Shown here one piece after another: positions 8,228 through 15,707 of a stretch of DNA of 43,098 nt. A program made the translations under genes and the position numbers. The first letter of the stretch is position 1; the number at the start of each line of letters is the position of its first letter. The stretch is taken from positions 1-43,098 of the forward strand of contig JAPLMX010000222.1 in NCBI GenBank assembly GCA_026386805.1. The letters are read 5' to 3'. The notes under the pieces were generated by a model. That model was not told the origin of the DNA, did not search any database, and saw only the letters and a list, made by a program, of their open reading frames with translations. The stretch is from Phycisphaerae bacterium. GTDB taxonomy: Bacteria; Planctomycetota; Phycisphaerae; Sedimentisphaerales; Anaerobacaceae.

Positions 8228-10030
8228 TCAGCCTTTCAGTATCCCGAGGCTGTGCGGATTCCGGCGGCGGGGAGGCCCGTCTGCCGGGGGCGGAGAATTC
8301 GCGGGCAAGGCCGCTTCGTTGGTCCGAACACCTGCCGAGCGATCCTGCCGCCGGCGCAGCACCTCAAGAGCATCCACCCAGCGAGAGCGGTAGTTGCCCT
8401 TGACCTCACCAACCCGCTGCAATTCGACGATTCGCTCGCCGACCTCCACGGACTCGGCACGCGCCAGAACGCCGCTCAGCGAGAAATCCTCATTGGATCG
8501 AACTACCTCTAATAATATCGAGGCGATCTGGGCCAGTGCCGGCACATCGAAAAGGTCCTGCGAGACGCTTGGCTCCACGCCGTGAAAGAGACCAGGATCG
8601 TTGAGCAGCACTTCCAGGATCTCCCGCTGGGCCGAAGCGTACAACCCCTGGCCCCAATCGGTCGTCTGCAAAGCCCCCGGCGTCCGGCCGTCGGTGCGGA
8701 CCGACGGAGATGCCGGCTTGATCCGCCGGTCCAGTTCCTTGCGGATCTCGGCTTCACCCAAACCGATCATTTTGGCCAGTTTGTTCACAATCAGGCCCCG
8801 TTCGAGCACCGGAATGTTATTCGACCCAAATCCGATGGCCACGGCCTGAAGAAACTCTTCGACGGCCGCCTTGCGGCTGGCCAGCGTGTCGTCGGCCGCC
8901 AACCGTTCGTGAAGCCGGTCCCATTTGTACTGGAGGACATCGGTGGCCTGCTCGATCACCTGATCGAACCCCTCTTTGCCGGCGGCCAGGACGAAATCGC
9001 ACGGATCCTTGCCCTGCGGGACGAACGCCAGCTTGATGTCCAGGTGCTGGGACAGGCACACCTCCAAGGCCCGGTTGGCCGCCGCCATCCCGGCCGTGTC
9101 ACTGTCAAAAAGCAGAACCACTTTCTTGGCGTACCGCCGCAGAATGCGCCCGTGCCCCGCCGTAAAACTCGTGCCCAACGTCGCGACCACGTTGGTGCAA
9201 CCATACTGATGAGGCAGAATCACGTCGGTGTAACCCTCGACGACGATGGCGGTGCCCGTCGCCACAATCTGGTGCCGGGCCTGCTCCAGGCCGAAGAGCG
9301 TATTGCTCTTGTCGAACAAGGGTGTTGTGGGCGAGTTGATGTACTTGGCGCCCGTATCGTTCAACGTCCGGCCGCCGAACGCAATCACTCGGCCCGTAAC
9401 GTCCGTAATCGTGAACATCAGCCGATTGACGAACTTGTCCTGGTTCGAGGCGGTCGTCAGCCCCGCCTGCTGAAGCAACTGGGTCGGGATCTTCTGCTGG
9501 GCCGCTTTGCTGGCCAAGGCCTCACCGGCGTTCGGCGCCAGTCCCAACCGCCACTTGGCAATGCTTTCCTGCGAGATCCCTCGGCCCGCGAGATACGCGC
9601 GGGCGTGTTGGCCCTTTTCGGGGTCGCTCAGGCACTGCTGGAAGAATTGCGCGGCCCATTTATTGGCTCTCGCCAGCAGGTTCGGGTCGATGTCATCGGG
9701 CTGCCCAGGCGTTTGCGGCGTGGCACGCCGGACCGGTTTCAATTGAATGCCGGCGCGTTCGGCGAGCCGCTCCACCGCCTGCGGAAAGGTCAGTCCCTCC
9801 CGCATCTGGACGAACTTGAGCACATCGCCTCCGGCCCCGCACGCGAAGCACTTGAAGATCTGCTTTACCGGGTTGACGTTCATGCTCGGCTTGTGGTCCT
9901 CATGAAACGGACACAGGCCGACCAACTCGCGCCCCTTCTTCTTCAGGCTGACATGCTCACCGACAACGTCAACGATATCATTCGCCTGCTGCACCCGATT
10001 GATTGCAGCATAGTCGTACATTCCAGGCAT
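8228..10030 (-). CDS. dnaG: DNA primase
   Basis: The primase that lays RNA primers at the replication fork. The 600-residue protein starts with a CHC2 zinc finger whose ligands are C40, H43, C61 and C64 (CPFH and CFAC). The Toprim catalytic core follows, with VVEGYTDVI near residue 270 and LLFDSDTAG near 313 holding the catalytic glutamate and aspartates. The C-terminal 150 residues are helical and would bind DnaB. A second ATG three codons in (10021) is also possible. It precedes rpoD on the same strand with 150 bases between, so the two may be co-transcribed, as is common. Confidence 0.97.
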   Translation of the reverse strand: MPGMYDYAAINRVQQANDIVDVVGEHVSLKKKGRELVGLCPFHEDHKPSMNVNPVKQIFKCFACGAGGDVLKFVQMREGLTFPQAVERLAERAGIQLKPVRRATPQTPGQPDDIDPNLLARANKWAAQFFQQCLSDPEKGQHARAYLAGRGISQESIAKWRLGLAPNAGEALASKAAQQKIPTQLLQQAGLTTASNQDKFVNRLMFTITDVTGRVIAFGGRTLNDTGAKYINSPTTPLFDKSNTLFGLEQARHQIVATGTAIVVEGYTDVILPHQYGCTNVVATLGTSFTAGHGRILRRYAKKVVLLFDSDTAGMAAANRALEVCLSQHLDIKLAFVPQGKDPCDFVLAAGKEGFDQVIEQATDVLQYKWDRLHERLAADDTLASRKAAVEEFLQAVAIGFGSNNIPVLERGLIVNKLAKMIGLGEAEIRKELDRRIKPASPSVRTDGRTPGALQTTDWGQGLYASAQREILEVLLNDPGLFHGVEPSVSQDLFDVPALAQIASILLEVVRSNEDFSLSGVLARAESVEVGERIVELQRVGEVKGNYRSRWVDALEVLRRRQDRSAGVRTNEAALPANSPPPADGPPRRRNPHSLGILKG

Positions 10031-10260
10031 AGGCTGCCGAGCCGATCCTTCCCTAAGAGCGCCCTGACCGGAAATCCTCCAGCCCGCCGCGCGGCTTGAA
10101 CAGACATAATACCCCGGCCCCGATCAAGCGATGTGGGGCTTAGCTATCTAATATAGGAGCCGAAACAGCAAAAAGTCAAATCAGCGACCAACAACCGCCT
10201 TTCTAACACTGAAGAAAGGCATTTTGAACTATTTGGACACCTGGTGAAACGTGACACATA
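10031..10260. other. Intergenic region up to the transposon end
   Basis: The 230 bases upstream of dnaG hold no convincing gene. They should contain the dnaG promoter. The last eight bases, GACACATA at 10253-10260, are the left copy of the target duplication of the IS1-type transposon. Confidence 0.6.
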
Positions 10261-10338
10261 GGTAGTGGTATACTCTCGTTTGAGGGAACACTCACCTCGC
10301 GAAATCAGTACCAAAAGATGAATTTTGACTGATTTTTT

Positions 10339-10367
10339 TTGTGAAATTGACCGAAAACAGATATAAT
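10339..10367 (+). promoter_or_regulatory. Promoter of the DUF433 antitoxin gene
   Basis: TTGTGA at 10339-10344 and TATAAT at 10362-10367, separated by 17 bases. The gene's ATG follows at 10397, with GGGGAAGG as its ribosome-binding site. Confidence 0.6.
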
Positions 10368-10396
10368 ACTGGACCAAGAGCAGGGGAAGGTGTGCA

Positions 10397-11065
10397 ATGG
10401 ATGGGATGGCGCAAAGCAAAATAATCTGCTTGGGTGCTTACACGCTCCAAGAGGCATCCCGCTACGGCTCTGTCGCCCCACAGAAACTCTCGCGGTGGAT
10501 TTGGGGCACTACCCAATACGAGCCAGTCATTAAGGCGGAACTGGGAACCGAGTACATCATCACCTTCCATGACTTGGTGCAGGCAAAAGCTGTCCAAATT
10601 GCCAGAGAGGAAGGAATACCGCTTCCGAAAATACGCCAAGCTATAGAGACCGCAAGAAAAGAGTACGGCGTTACGCTACCGTTAGCCAGAAAGAACAAAC
10701 TCCTTTGGTTCCATGGCGACCTGCACATCCAACTGAATCATATCTTCCAGGTGTCAGGTAAGGGCAAGCACCAAGAGACTGCGAAGGAGATCATGGTTCC
10801 CTATGCCAAGGATCTTCATTTTGATGCCCAGGGTCTCGCCTGTATGTGGACCCCATACGCCAAGTTCCGACGACAAATTGTTATTGACCCTGGTAGGCAA
10901 TTTGGCCAACCGTTCGTAGAACAGGCTGGGTATCGGGCAGACGTTCTATTTGACGCCTACCACAGTGAGGGGTCCTACCGTGCGGCGGCAGACGTGTATA
11001 ACGTCCATGTTGACGACGTAAAAGTCGCCGTCGCATATATAACTCAGGTTAGGCAGGCTGCGTGA
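10397..11065 (+). CDS. DUF433-domain antitoxin with N-terminal helix-turn-helix
   Basis: Likely the antitoxin and autorepressor of a type II toxin-antitoxin pair. The N-terminal half (residues 1-75) is MerR-like: YTLQEASRYGSVAPQKLSRWIWG, then a second helical part. The C-terminal 65 residues match the DUF433 (PF04255) pattern: IVIDPGRQFGQPFVEQAGYRADVLFDAYHSEGSYRAAADVYNV ending in AVAYITQ. DUF433 proteins sit ahead of DUF5615 PIN-like toxins, as here. The stop overlaps the toxin's GTG start (GTGA at 11062-11065), so the two are translationally coupled. A good promoter and ribosome-binding site lie upstream. It is cargo of the surrounding transposon. Confidence 0.75.
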   Translation: MDGMAQSKIICLGAYTLQEASRYGSVAPQKLSRWIWGTTQYEPVIKAELGTEYIITFHDLVQAKAVQIAREEGIPLPKIRQAIETARKEYGVTLPLARKNKLLWFHGDLHIQLNHIFQVSGKGKHQETAKEIMVPYAKDLHFDAQGLACMWTPYAKFRRQIVIDPGRQFGQPFVEQAGYRADVLFDAYHSEGSYRAAADVYNVHVDDVKVAVAYITQVRQAA

Positions 11066-11475
11066 AACTCGTTTTCGACTCTACTTTTTCGGAACACGGA
11101 GTAAGCTACCTTCGGGGGTTTTTTTCTTCCCACAAAGCGCCGCGACCAATATTCACACATATCCATGAACTTGGCGCACGTGACCAAAAAGACGATATCT
11201 GGTTTCCGCGATTGATGGCGGACGACTGCGTTGTTATCACAGGAGACGCCGGGAGGGATGCGCCGCGACTGCCCCTTTTGTGTCGGCAAGGTCACAAAAC
11301 TCACATCATTTTATCGAGCACACTTCAACAAGATGGCCAATTCGTAAAGTGGCGCGCTATCGTAGTGTTGTGGCCTCATATTTTGAAGGTAGATACATTT
11401 CCCAAGGGAACCCGATTCCAAATTCAGGTTGTTGATGCGAACCATGAACATTTCAAATTGGTTCTCAAATCCTAA
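11062..11475 (+). CDS. DUF5615 PIN-like toxin
   Basis: Likely ribonuclease toxin partner of the DUF433 protein. The 137 residues follow the DUF5615 (PIN-like) plan: an N-terminal acidic strand VFDSTFS with D6, a HIHELGARDQKDDIWFPRLM segment in place of the family's DxxIW helix, and VVITGDAG in place of the usual T-x-D metal-binding turn. These three acidic positions would hold Mg2+ in the active site. The C-terminal 40 residues form extra strands. The GTG start overlaps the antitoxin stop by four bases. The function is assigned from family and gene order and has not been shown for this protein. Confidence 0.65.
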   Translation: MKLVFDSTFSEHGVSYLRGFFSSHKAPRPIFTHIHELGARDQKDDIWFPRLMADDCVVITGDAGRDAPRLPLLCRQGHKTHIILSSTLQQDGQFVKWRAIVVLWPHILKVDTFPKGTRFQIQVVDANHEHFKLVLKS

Positions 11476-11510
11476 CCGGATAATTCTTCCGCCGCGACCC
11501 GTCTGTTGGG

Positions 11511-11522
11511 TATAATCGGAGC
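11511..11522 (+). promoter_or_regulatory. -10 box directly before the tiny ORF
   Basis: TATAAT at 11511-11516 ends 7 bases before the ATG at 11523, so transcription would start at or next to the A of the start codon and the mRNA would be leaderless. The -35 region is weak. Confidence 0.4.
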
Positions 11523-11672
11523 ATGGCCGACAAGAAGAAAAAACCGAAGAAACAGCCGAACGGACGCGGTAACCGTCCCCGCGATCCTAACCAGCTTGCC
11601 AAGTGGATCGTAGAGCAAAGCACGTCATGTCCGGCACTTGACCAGAACACCACACCCAAGCCGAGCCACTAA
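11523..11672 (+). CDS. Small lysine-rich protein (49 residues)
   Basis: The short frame encodes MADKKKKPKKQPNGRGNRPR followed by DPNQLAKWIVEQSTSC. The RDPNQLAK-IV segment is seen in small basic, histone H1-like or 'KGG' proteins of varied bacteria, where it is often followed by a GGxKGGxARA segment. Here that second half is absent from the small ORF, but a similar GASKGGKARAESLRPEERSE stretch opens the neighbouring leftward P63C protein. The ORF could be a free-standing partner or a remnant. TATAAT lies 7 bases before the ATG, so translation may be leaderless. Confidence 0.45.
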   Translation: MADKKKKPKKQPNGRGNRPRDPNQLAKWIVEQSTSCPALDQNTTPKPSH

Positions 11673-11706
11673 GTGCCGCACCCCCGTAATCCCTTGACTG
11701 CCGCTG

Positions 11707-12867
11707 CTATTGGATAGAAACAGCACCTTCGGGTGGCAATGCCTTCGGCTCGCGTTCTTCTTGTGATTCAAAAAGATGTGGCCCAGGTGTTCGACGAGGA
11801 TAGTGCTGATCCAAGAGTTTTATGTAACCATCCCAGTCTCCAGCAGCAACAACTTTCATCAAGGCCGTTACTGATCCAAGATGCGTCAAGAGCTTTGGGT
11901 GTCCAACATCTTCCGTAAGCCGTCTGTGCAGATGGGTTTTGAGCCTTCCTTTATTGTCTCGTTCTGTCAATCTACGCAATTCCTCCAAGACACCAGGTGC
12001 AAGGCGGGCGTAGACTACATCGTTTGTGAGAATGCCAAAGTATCGCGGCATTCTGTTGGCCTTCGTTGGCGGATACTGGAGTCCCCGTAATCTGTACATT
12101 TCGCGGTAATAGTCCACAGGGAAGGTGTAAACCCAAGGTCGCAGTTCCTTGGCCACAAACGCCTCAAGGATCTTGGCCAACGCATCTTTTTCGCGATCCT
12201 CCTGATAGCCCGTTGCCTCATCAACCAGAGCAATAATACCAACCGTCGCCAAGCCACGCATTAGTATGTCGGCTTGAGCCGCAACTTGCTTCTGCCGGTC
12301 ACTGAGACCCCCGGCATCTCTGGCCTTAAGCCATACGTTGCACACAACCGGGATTAGCTTGGCATCAATACCATTGGCCGGTGTTCCGCTGCTTTTGGTA
12401 AGGTAGACTATTGGCTTACTTGCCGCCAGCCTTAAGTCATTGTCAATATGAGGGTTAAGTTCTTTTACGGCCAAATAAATAGGCAAATCGCCGCCAGCCT
12501 CCAAACGCCCTCGTTTGCGGTACTGAGAACCGCCGCGAACTGCGTTCAATGCTCGGGAGAAAGCTCGTTCAGACAGAACCCTTGTGCCATCATCAAGCAC
12601 GGCACAGTCAATAGTTAGCTCGCCAGTGGGAGACTTGATATGCAAGGGACCTTCGTGGGTTGCCTTGGGCAATGTCTTCCCTTTGCCTACTCGTTGCCAT
12701 CTGACATTAACGGCCCTTCTGGCGATCTCACTGCGTTCTTCTGGGCGCAATGACTCAGCCCTGGCCTTTCCCCCCTTTGATGCTCCGAGTTTGGATAACT
12801 CACGGGCCGCTTCATTTCCTGCTGGTTGTTCGGTTTTCGTCGTTTCAGGTTGTTGAGTGTCAGTCAT
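11707..12867 (-). CDS. P63C-domain protein
   Basis: A 386-residue protein with two parts. Residues 20-60 contain a KGG-type basic stretch (LGASKGGKARAESLRPEERS then IARRAVNVRW). Residues 240-330 match the P63C domain (PF10546): AFVAKELRPWVYTFPVDYYREMYRLRGL with the downstream PRYFGILTNDVVYARLAPGVLEEL. P63C proteins occur in phages and mobile elements; their biochemical role is unknown, and DNA binding is likely from the basic segment. The start is supported by AAAGGAG at normal spacing and by a -10 box TATAAT (12888-12893, minus strand). A 38-bp palindrome overlaps its -35 region, so it may repress its own expression and that of the transposase. Confidence 0.75.
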   Translation of the reverse strand: MTDTQQPETTKTEQPAGNEAARELSKLGASKGGKARAESLRPEERSEIARRAVNVRWQRVGKGKTLPKATHEGPLHIKSPTGELTIDCAVLDDGTRVLSERAFSRALNAVRGGSQYRKRGRLEAGGDLPIYLAVKELNPHIDNDLRLAASKPIVYLTKSSGTPANGIDAKLIPVVCNVWLKARDAGGLSDRQKQVAAQADILMRGLATVGIIALVDEATGYQEDREKDALAKILEAFVAKELRPWVYTFPVDYYREMYRLRGLQYPPTKANRMPRYFGILTNDVVYARLAPGVLEELRRLTERDNKGRLKTHLHRRLTEDVGHPKLLTHLGSVTALMKVVAAGDWDGYIKLLDQHYPRRTPGPHLFESQEEREPKALPPEGAVSIQ

Positions 12868-12887
12868 ATTGACTCCTTTCTTCTGGG

Positions 12888-12915
12888 ATTATACCTCACA
12901 TACTTGCCGGAGCAA
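12888..12915 (-). promoter_or_regulatory. Promoter of the P63C gene
   Basis: On the minus strand TTGCTC (12915-12910) and TATAAT (12893-12888) are 16 bases apart; the ATG follows at 12867 with AAAGGAG in between. The -35 lies within a large palindrome. Confidence 0.6.
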
Positions 12916-12968
12916 GAAAATTCTTGCTCAAGCAAGTATTTTTGTTGAAGTACTTGCACGGGCATGTA
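12901..12968. promoter_or_regulatory. Operator-like palindromes between divergent genes
   Basis: A 38-bp palindrome (12901-12938) has arms TACTTGC..GAGCAAGAA and TTCTTGCTC..GCAAGTA around a central AA, with only two mispaired positions per arm. A second, weaker one with the same TACTTGC half-site lies at 12951-12968 (TACTTGCACGGGCATGTA). The first covers the -35 of the P63C gene, the second lies between the -35 and -10 boxes of the transposase gene. This layout suggests one regulator controlling both; the P63C protein or DUF433 protein are candidates. Confidence 0.55.
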
Positions 12969-12972
12969 TAAT
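12945..12972 (+). promoter_or_regulatory. Transposase promoter giving a leaderless mRNA
   Basis: TTGAAG at 12945-12950 and TATAAT at 12967-12972 with a 16-base spacer. The ATG at 12979 lies 7 bases past the -10 box, at the expected first transcribed base. The earlier in-frame ATG at 12964 precedes the predicted transcript start. Confidence 0.55.
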
Positions 12973-12978
12973 ACCAGT

Positions 12979-13857
12979 ATGAGAAAGTTAAGCGTACAAG
13001 AGCGAACGTCGATCCTCCGGTGTCTCACAGAGGGAAACAGCATCAACTCTACGGCCCGTATCTGTGGCAAATCCAAGGTGACTGTGCTGCGGCTGCTGGC
13101 CGACGTGGGGAGTCTGTGCGCCGATCTGCACAACGACCTTGTGCGGAATCTGGATAGCCGGCGCGTCCAAGTCGATGAACTTTGGTCGTTCGTCGGTTGC
13201 AAGCAAAAGAGCAAGGCACGGGGCAAGATGGGTGACGGTGACGCCTGGACGTGGGTTGGAATAGACGCCGACAGCAAGCTCGTTGTCTCCTATCTTGTTG
13301 GCCTACGCGAGGTATCCTACGCCCATGACTTCATCGGTGATATCGCGGACAGGATCAAAGAACGGATTCAACTGACCTCTGACGGTCTCACGATGTACGT
13401 GAACGCAGTTATTGACACGTTCGGCCTGGACGATATTGACTTTGCCCAACTCATCAAACTCTATGGGTCCAGCGAAGATAGGGCTGGTGCGGCTCGCTAC
13501 AGTCCGTCCGAGTGCATCGGCTGCTTGATCCATCCCATGCTCGGCGATCCGGACCCGAAGCATATCAGCACGTCATACTCGGAAAGGATGAACCTCACAA
13601 CCCGTATGTGCAATCGGAGATTCACCCGCTTGACGAACGCCTTCTCGAAGAAGTGGCGGAATCACGAACACGCCATAGCGCTTCACTACTTCGTCTACAA
13701 CTTTTGCCGCAAGCACCTAAGCCTTGGTACTACTCCGGCTATCGCGGCGGGCATTGCGAATAAGGTCTGGAAGATCGAGGATTTGGTCGGTATGCTGGTA
13801 GAGAGAGAAAACCAGAACGCGTGTCATGGGCGGATCAACCGGGCTGATAAGGCATAG
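12979..13857 (+). CDS. IS1-family transposase
   Basis: A 292-residue single-frame DDE transposase of the IS1 type, unlike classical IS1 which needs a frameshift. Probable catalytic residues are D66 (RVQVDELWSF), D135 (QLTSDG) and E202 (YSERMN). The C-terminal RRFTRLTNAFSKKWRNHEHA and YFVYNFCRKH match long IS1-type transposases. Residues 5-45 form a helix-turn-helix (INSTARICGKSKVTVLRLL) that would bind the terminal repeats. The start at 12979 is preferred over 12964 because the -10 box TATAAT lies at 12967-12972. The right inverted repeat begins five bases past the stop codon. It should mobilise the whole 3.6-kb element. Confidence 0.9.
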   Translation: MRKLSVQERTSILRCLTEGNSINSTARICGKSKVTVLRLLADVGSLCADLHNDLVRNLDSRRVQVDELWSFVGCKQKSKARGKMGDGDAWTWVGIDADSKLVVSYLVGLREVSYAHDFIGDIADRIKERIQLTSDGLTMYVNAVIDTFGLDDIDFAQLIKLYGSSEDRAGAARYSPSECIGCLIHPMLGDPDPKHISTSYSERMNLTTRMCNRRFTRLTNAFSKKWRNHEHAIALHYFVYNFCRKHLSLGTTPAIAAGIANKVWKIEDLVGMLVERENQNACHGRINRADKA

Positions 13858-13886
13858 ATTTGAGAGTATACCACTACCGACACATA

Positions 13887-13903
13887 GGTAGTGGTTCACT
13901 CTC
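13887..13903 (+). repeat. Second transposon-like end next to the insertion
   Basis: GGTAGTGGTTCACTCTC matches the transposon end GGTAGTGGTATACTCTC at 15 of 17 positions and begins directly after the right copy of the target duplication. It belongs to the target, so the element inserted exactly at the tip of an older related end. No matching opposite end was found downstream. Confidence 0.6.
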
Positions 13904-14000
13904 AATTTCTTCATATCACCCGGAGTATACTTCCCATGCGTGAAGCGAGGAAGAGATTCTGCTTGCCCCTTGGGTCGCGTCGTGGGTTTCATAGCACGCC

Positions 14001-14165
14001 ATGAGCAGGGAGAAACCAAGAAAGAAGTACAAGGTTGTGAGGACAGATCGGTCGATCATTGGAGAGACTTCAAGTGTAAAGGCAGTAGGGAAAAGAATGT
14101 ACGACTTTCTTACGCATCCATACAGTAGACGAAATAGTCTCGGCGCTGCGCAAGGAGTTGTCTAA
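14001..14165 (+). CDS. Small basic ORF, function unknown
   Basis: A 54-residue frame beginning MSREKPRKKYKVVRTDRSII and containing VKAVGKRMYDFLTHPYS. It has no recognised family. It overlaps the HepT-like frame by eight bases. The sequence reads like a protein (few prolines, balanced charge), but there is no strong ribosome-binding site and it could be a remnant of the gene once interrupted near the transposon end. Confidence 0.3.
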   Translation: MSREKPRKKYKVVRTDRSIIGETSSVKAVGKRMYDFLTHPYSRRNSLGAAQGVV

Positions 14166-14535
14166 AGTCAAGGCGGACGAAGAGCAGCGGCTCAAGGAGG
14201 AATACACCTTGGGATATGCCATGATCGCGTTTTCTGGCGACAAGAGGGTGATATCGCCACATACCGACAAGCTCGTTGAGGCGATGAGTTACGATGATTT
14301 CCTGGCAGATCGCAAGACCCAGGATGCCGTGATCCGTAATGTCGAAATCATTGGGGAAGCGGCTCGTTCTTTGCCGGCGGATTTCACGGAACGGCACGAG
14401 GATATCCCGTGGAGTGACATCATTGGGATGCGAAATATCCTTGTTCACCAGTACTTTGGGATATTGCCCGATGTGGTCTGGGACGTAATCAAGAACGAGT
14501 TGCCGACACTCCGGTCACAGATTGCCGAGTTGTGA
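14158..14535 (+). CDS. HepT-like (DUF86) toxin with an MntA-like N-terminal remnant
   Basis: The C-terminal 85 residues are HepT (PF01934): MSYDDFLADRKTQDAVIRNV, IGEAARSLP, then the RX4HxY motif RNILVHQY (R92, H97, Y99) of this RNase family. HepT normally pairs with the MntA nucleotidyltransferase, which inactivates it by adding AMP to the motif's tyrosine. No MntA gene is present. Instead the frame upstream, open from 14089, reads TVDEIVSALRKEL, which resembles the first helix of MntA, and continues into LKEEYTLGYAMIAFSG. The GSxxxG and SDLD parts of MntA are absent. The likeliest story is a deletion that fused the first part of mntA to hepT. The TTG start is the only one available and is weak. 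Confidence 0.6.
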   Translation: MSKVKADEEQRLKEEYTLGYAMIAFSGDKRVISPHTDKLVEAMSYDDFLADRKTQDAVIRNVEIIGEAARSLPADFTERHEDIPWSDIIGMRNILVHQYFGILPDVVWDVIKNELPTLRSQIAEL

Positions 14536-14692
14536 CCGAGAAGCCACCCGCGAACACACGAATCTGCCCTTGATGAAGACCAAGACAAAGTAGCCCGCGA
14601 TTTCAGAGGTCCTTCGTTCTTTCGGGAAGCGAGAGAAAGGGCTGCGAGTGTTGCCCACAGCCCATGGACTCGACTGATCTGGCGAGGTTTCT

Positions 14693-15334
14693 TTACGTTG
14701 TCTTGCGGCGCAGCCGCCAGCCGGCACAGCTCAGGCCAATGGCTCCGAGAAGCACGGCACCCGGCAGCGGGACCGCAGAGACATCGGCAAAGGTCATAAT
14801 TTCCTGAACGTCGGCCCAGTGAGTCCCGCCTACCACCTCGTACTTAACGTACCGGAGAGGATCGCCGGATAGCATGTACGTGTCACTGTAGATGCTCGCG
14901 TCCGTATCTTCGGCCCACCAATCGGAAGCGATCAGGGTCCAATTGGCCGCGTCCGTACTTGTGTAAAGGTTGTAGACGTTCGTGTAGCCGAAGTAGGGGT
15001 CATCTTCCCACAGCAGGCCGAAGACGGTAATCTGGCCAACGGGATAAGCGTTCTGGAGATCAACAACCAGCCAGTGAGGATTGGATGGGGTGCCGTGCGA
15101 GCCAGCGCTCCAACCTGTCGTCCAGTCGTTAACGGGACCAGTGGCACCATCAATTGCATTGCCGGGCAGCCACGAATCAATCGGCCCGCCCCAGTCGGGA
15201 CCGTAGCCGTGTGCGTCCGCCGATGCCACGCCGTAGATTGGTGCGATATTCGTCAAGTCGCCATAGCTGACCGAGACAATCGCCAGAGACACAAGTAAGA
15301 CGGGCCATAATGGTGGATTGGAACGGCTTCTCAT
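14693..15334 (-). CDS. Secreted discoidin-like protein with PEP-CTERM-type sorting signal
   Basis: A 213-residue exported protein. The signal peptide is PPLWPVLLVSLAIVSVSYG. The middle resembles an F5/8 type C (discoidin) domain: NAIDGATGP near the start, HWLVVDLQNAYPVGQITVFG in the core, LYTSTDAANWTLIAS, and PLRYVKYEVVGG at the end. The C-terminus is VPLPGAVLLGAIGL, a hydrophobic helix and the basic RLRRKTT, the plan of VPxP/PEP-CTERM exosortase substrates. The ATG at 15334 is chosen because GGGAGG lies 6 bases before it; the ATG at 15340 directly abuts that site. It is probably a surface or matrix protein that binds glycans. Confidence 0.75.
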   Translation of the reverse strand: MRSRSNPPLWPVLLVSLAIVSVSYGDLTNIAPIYGVASADAHGYGPDWGGPIDSWLPGNAIDGATGPVNDWTTGWSAGSHGTPSNPHWLVVDLQNAYPVGQITVFGLLWEDDPYFGYTNVYNLYTSTDAANWTLIASDWWAEDTDASIYSDTYMLSGDPLRYVKYEVVGGTHWADVQEIMTFADVSAVPLPGAVLLGAIGLSCAGWRLRRKTT

Positions 15335-15340
15335 TGTCAT

Positions 15341-15707
15341 CCTCCCTTTCTGCGAGACAGGTTCTCACACCTGTCTCCTGCAAAACCATAATGTTTCCCC
15401 GCGGCATAACAGATAACGCCTGCCTGCGCGCGCGTGTCGAACACTCTCTATCTTTTTTCATCCTTCGGAGGTGGTCCCCGCCTGTTTCCTGGTGATCCTT
15501 GGCACTCTCATTCATAGTGCACAAGCGATTGTATGGGGGGGGGTACTTGTCAAGCAAAAAATCGACACTTTATTGGACTTTCTGCAATTCTTTTGTGATC
15601 GAGCGCGACATGAACCAGGCAGTGTTGACGGGGCAAGAGGAATTCCGTATCCTGAGTTTCAGATGCGGCAGATTGCTGCTTTAAGAACGATCAGCGGGGA
15701 CCGGAAA
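15341..15707. other. Intergenic region, promoters only
   Basis: No gene is evident in these 367 bases. It must hold the promoters of the leftward surface protein and rightward hicBA. A run of nine G lies at 15535-15543, a length prone to slippage. Confidence 0.4.

Larger units (their letters stand above)
10261..13878. mobile_element. IS1-type transposon with passenger genes (3,618 bp)
   Basis: The ends are a perfect 17-bp inverted repeat: GGTAGTGGTATACTCTC at 10261-10277 and its complement at 13862-13878. Both are flanked outside by the same 8 bases, GACACATA (10253-10260 and 13879-13886), as expected for the 8-9 bp target duplication of the IS1 family. Inside are, from left, a DUF433 antitoxin gene, its DUF5615 toxin gene, a tiny lysine-rich ORF, a leftward P63C gene and the rightward IS1-type transposase. 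IS1 elements are normally under 1.2 kb; long members with extra genes are known in the ISMhu11 group, so this is a transposon that carries cargo. The intact ends and duplication suggest a recent insertion. Confidence 0.85.

Noticed and set aside
10144-10419. 91-residue minus-strand ORF at the transposon's left end
   Set aside because: Crosses the transposon boundary and target duplication and has no family match.
15535-15543. Phase-variable G tract
   Set aside because: Nine G lie outside any supported gene and not clearly within a promoter spacer, so switching of expression is only speculation.
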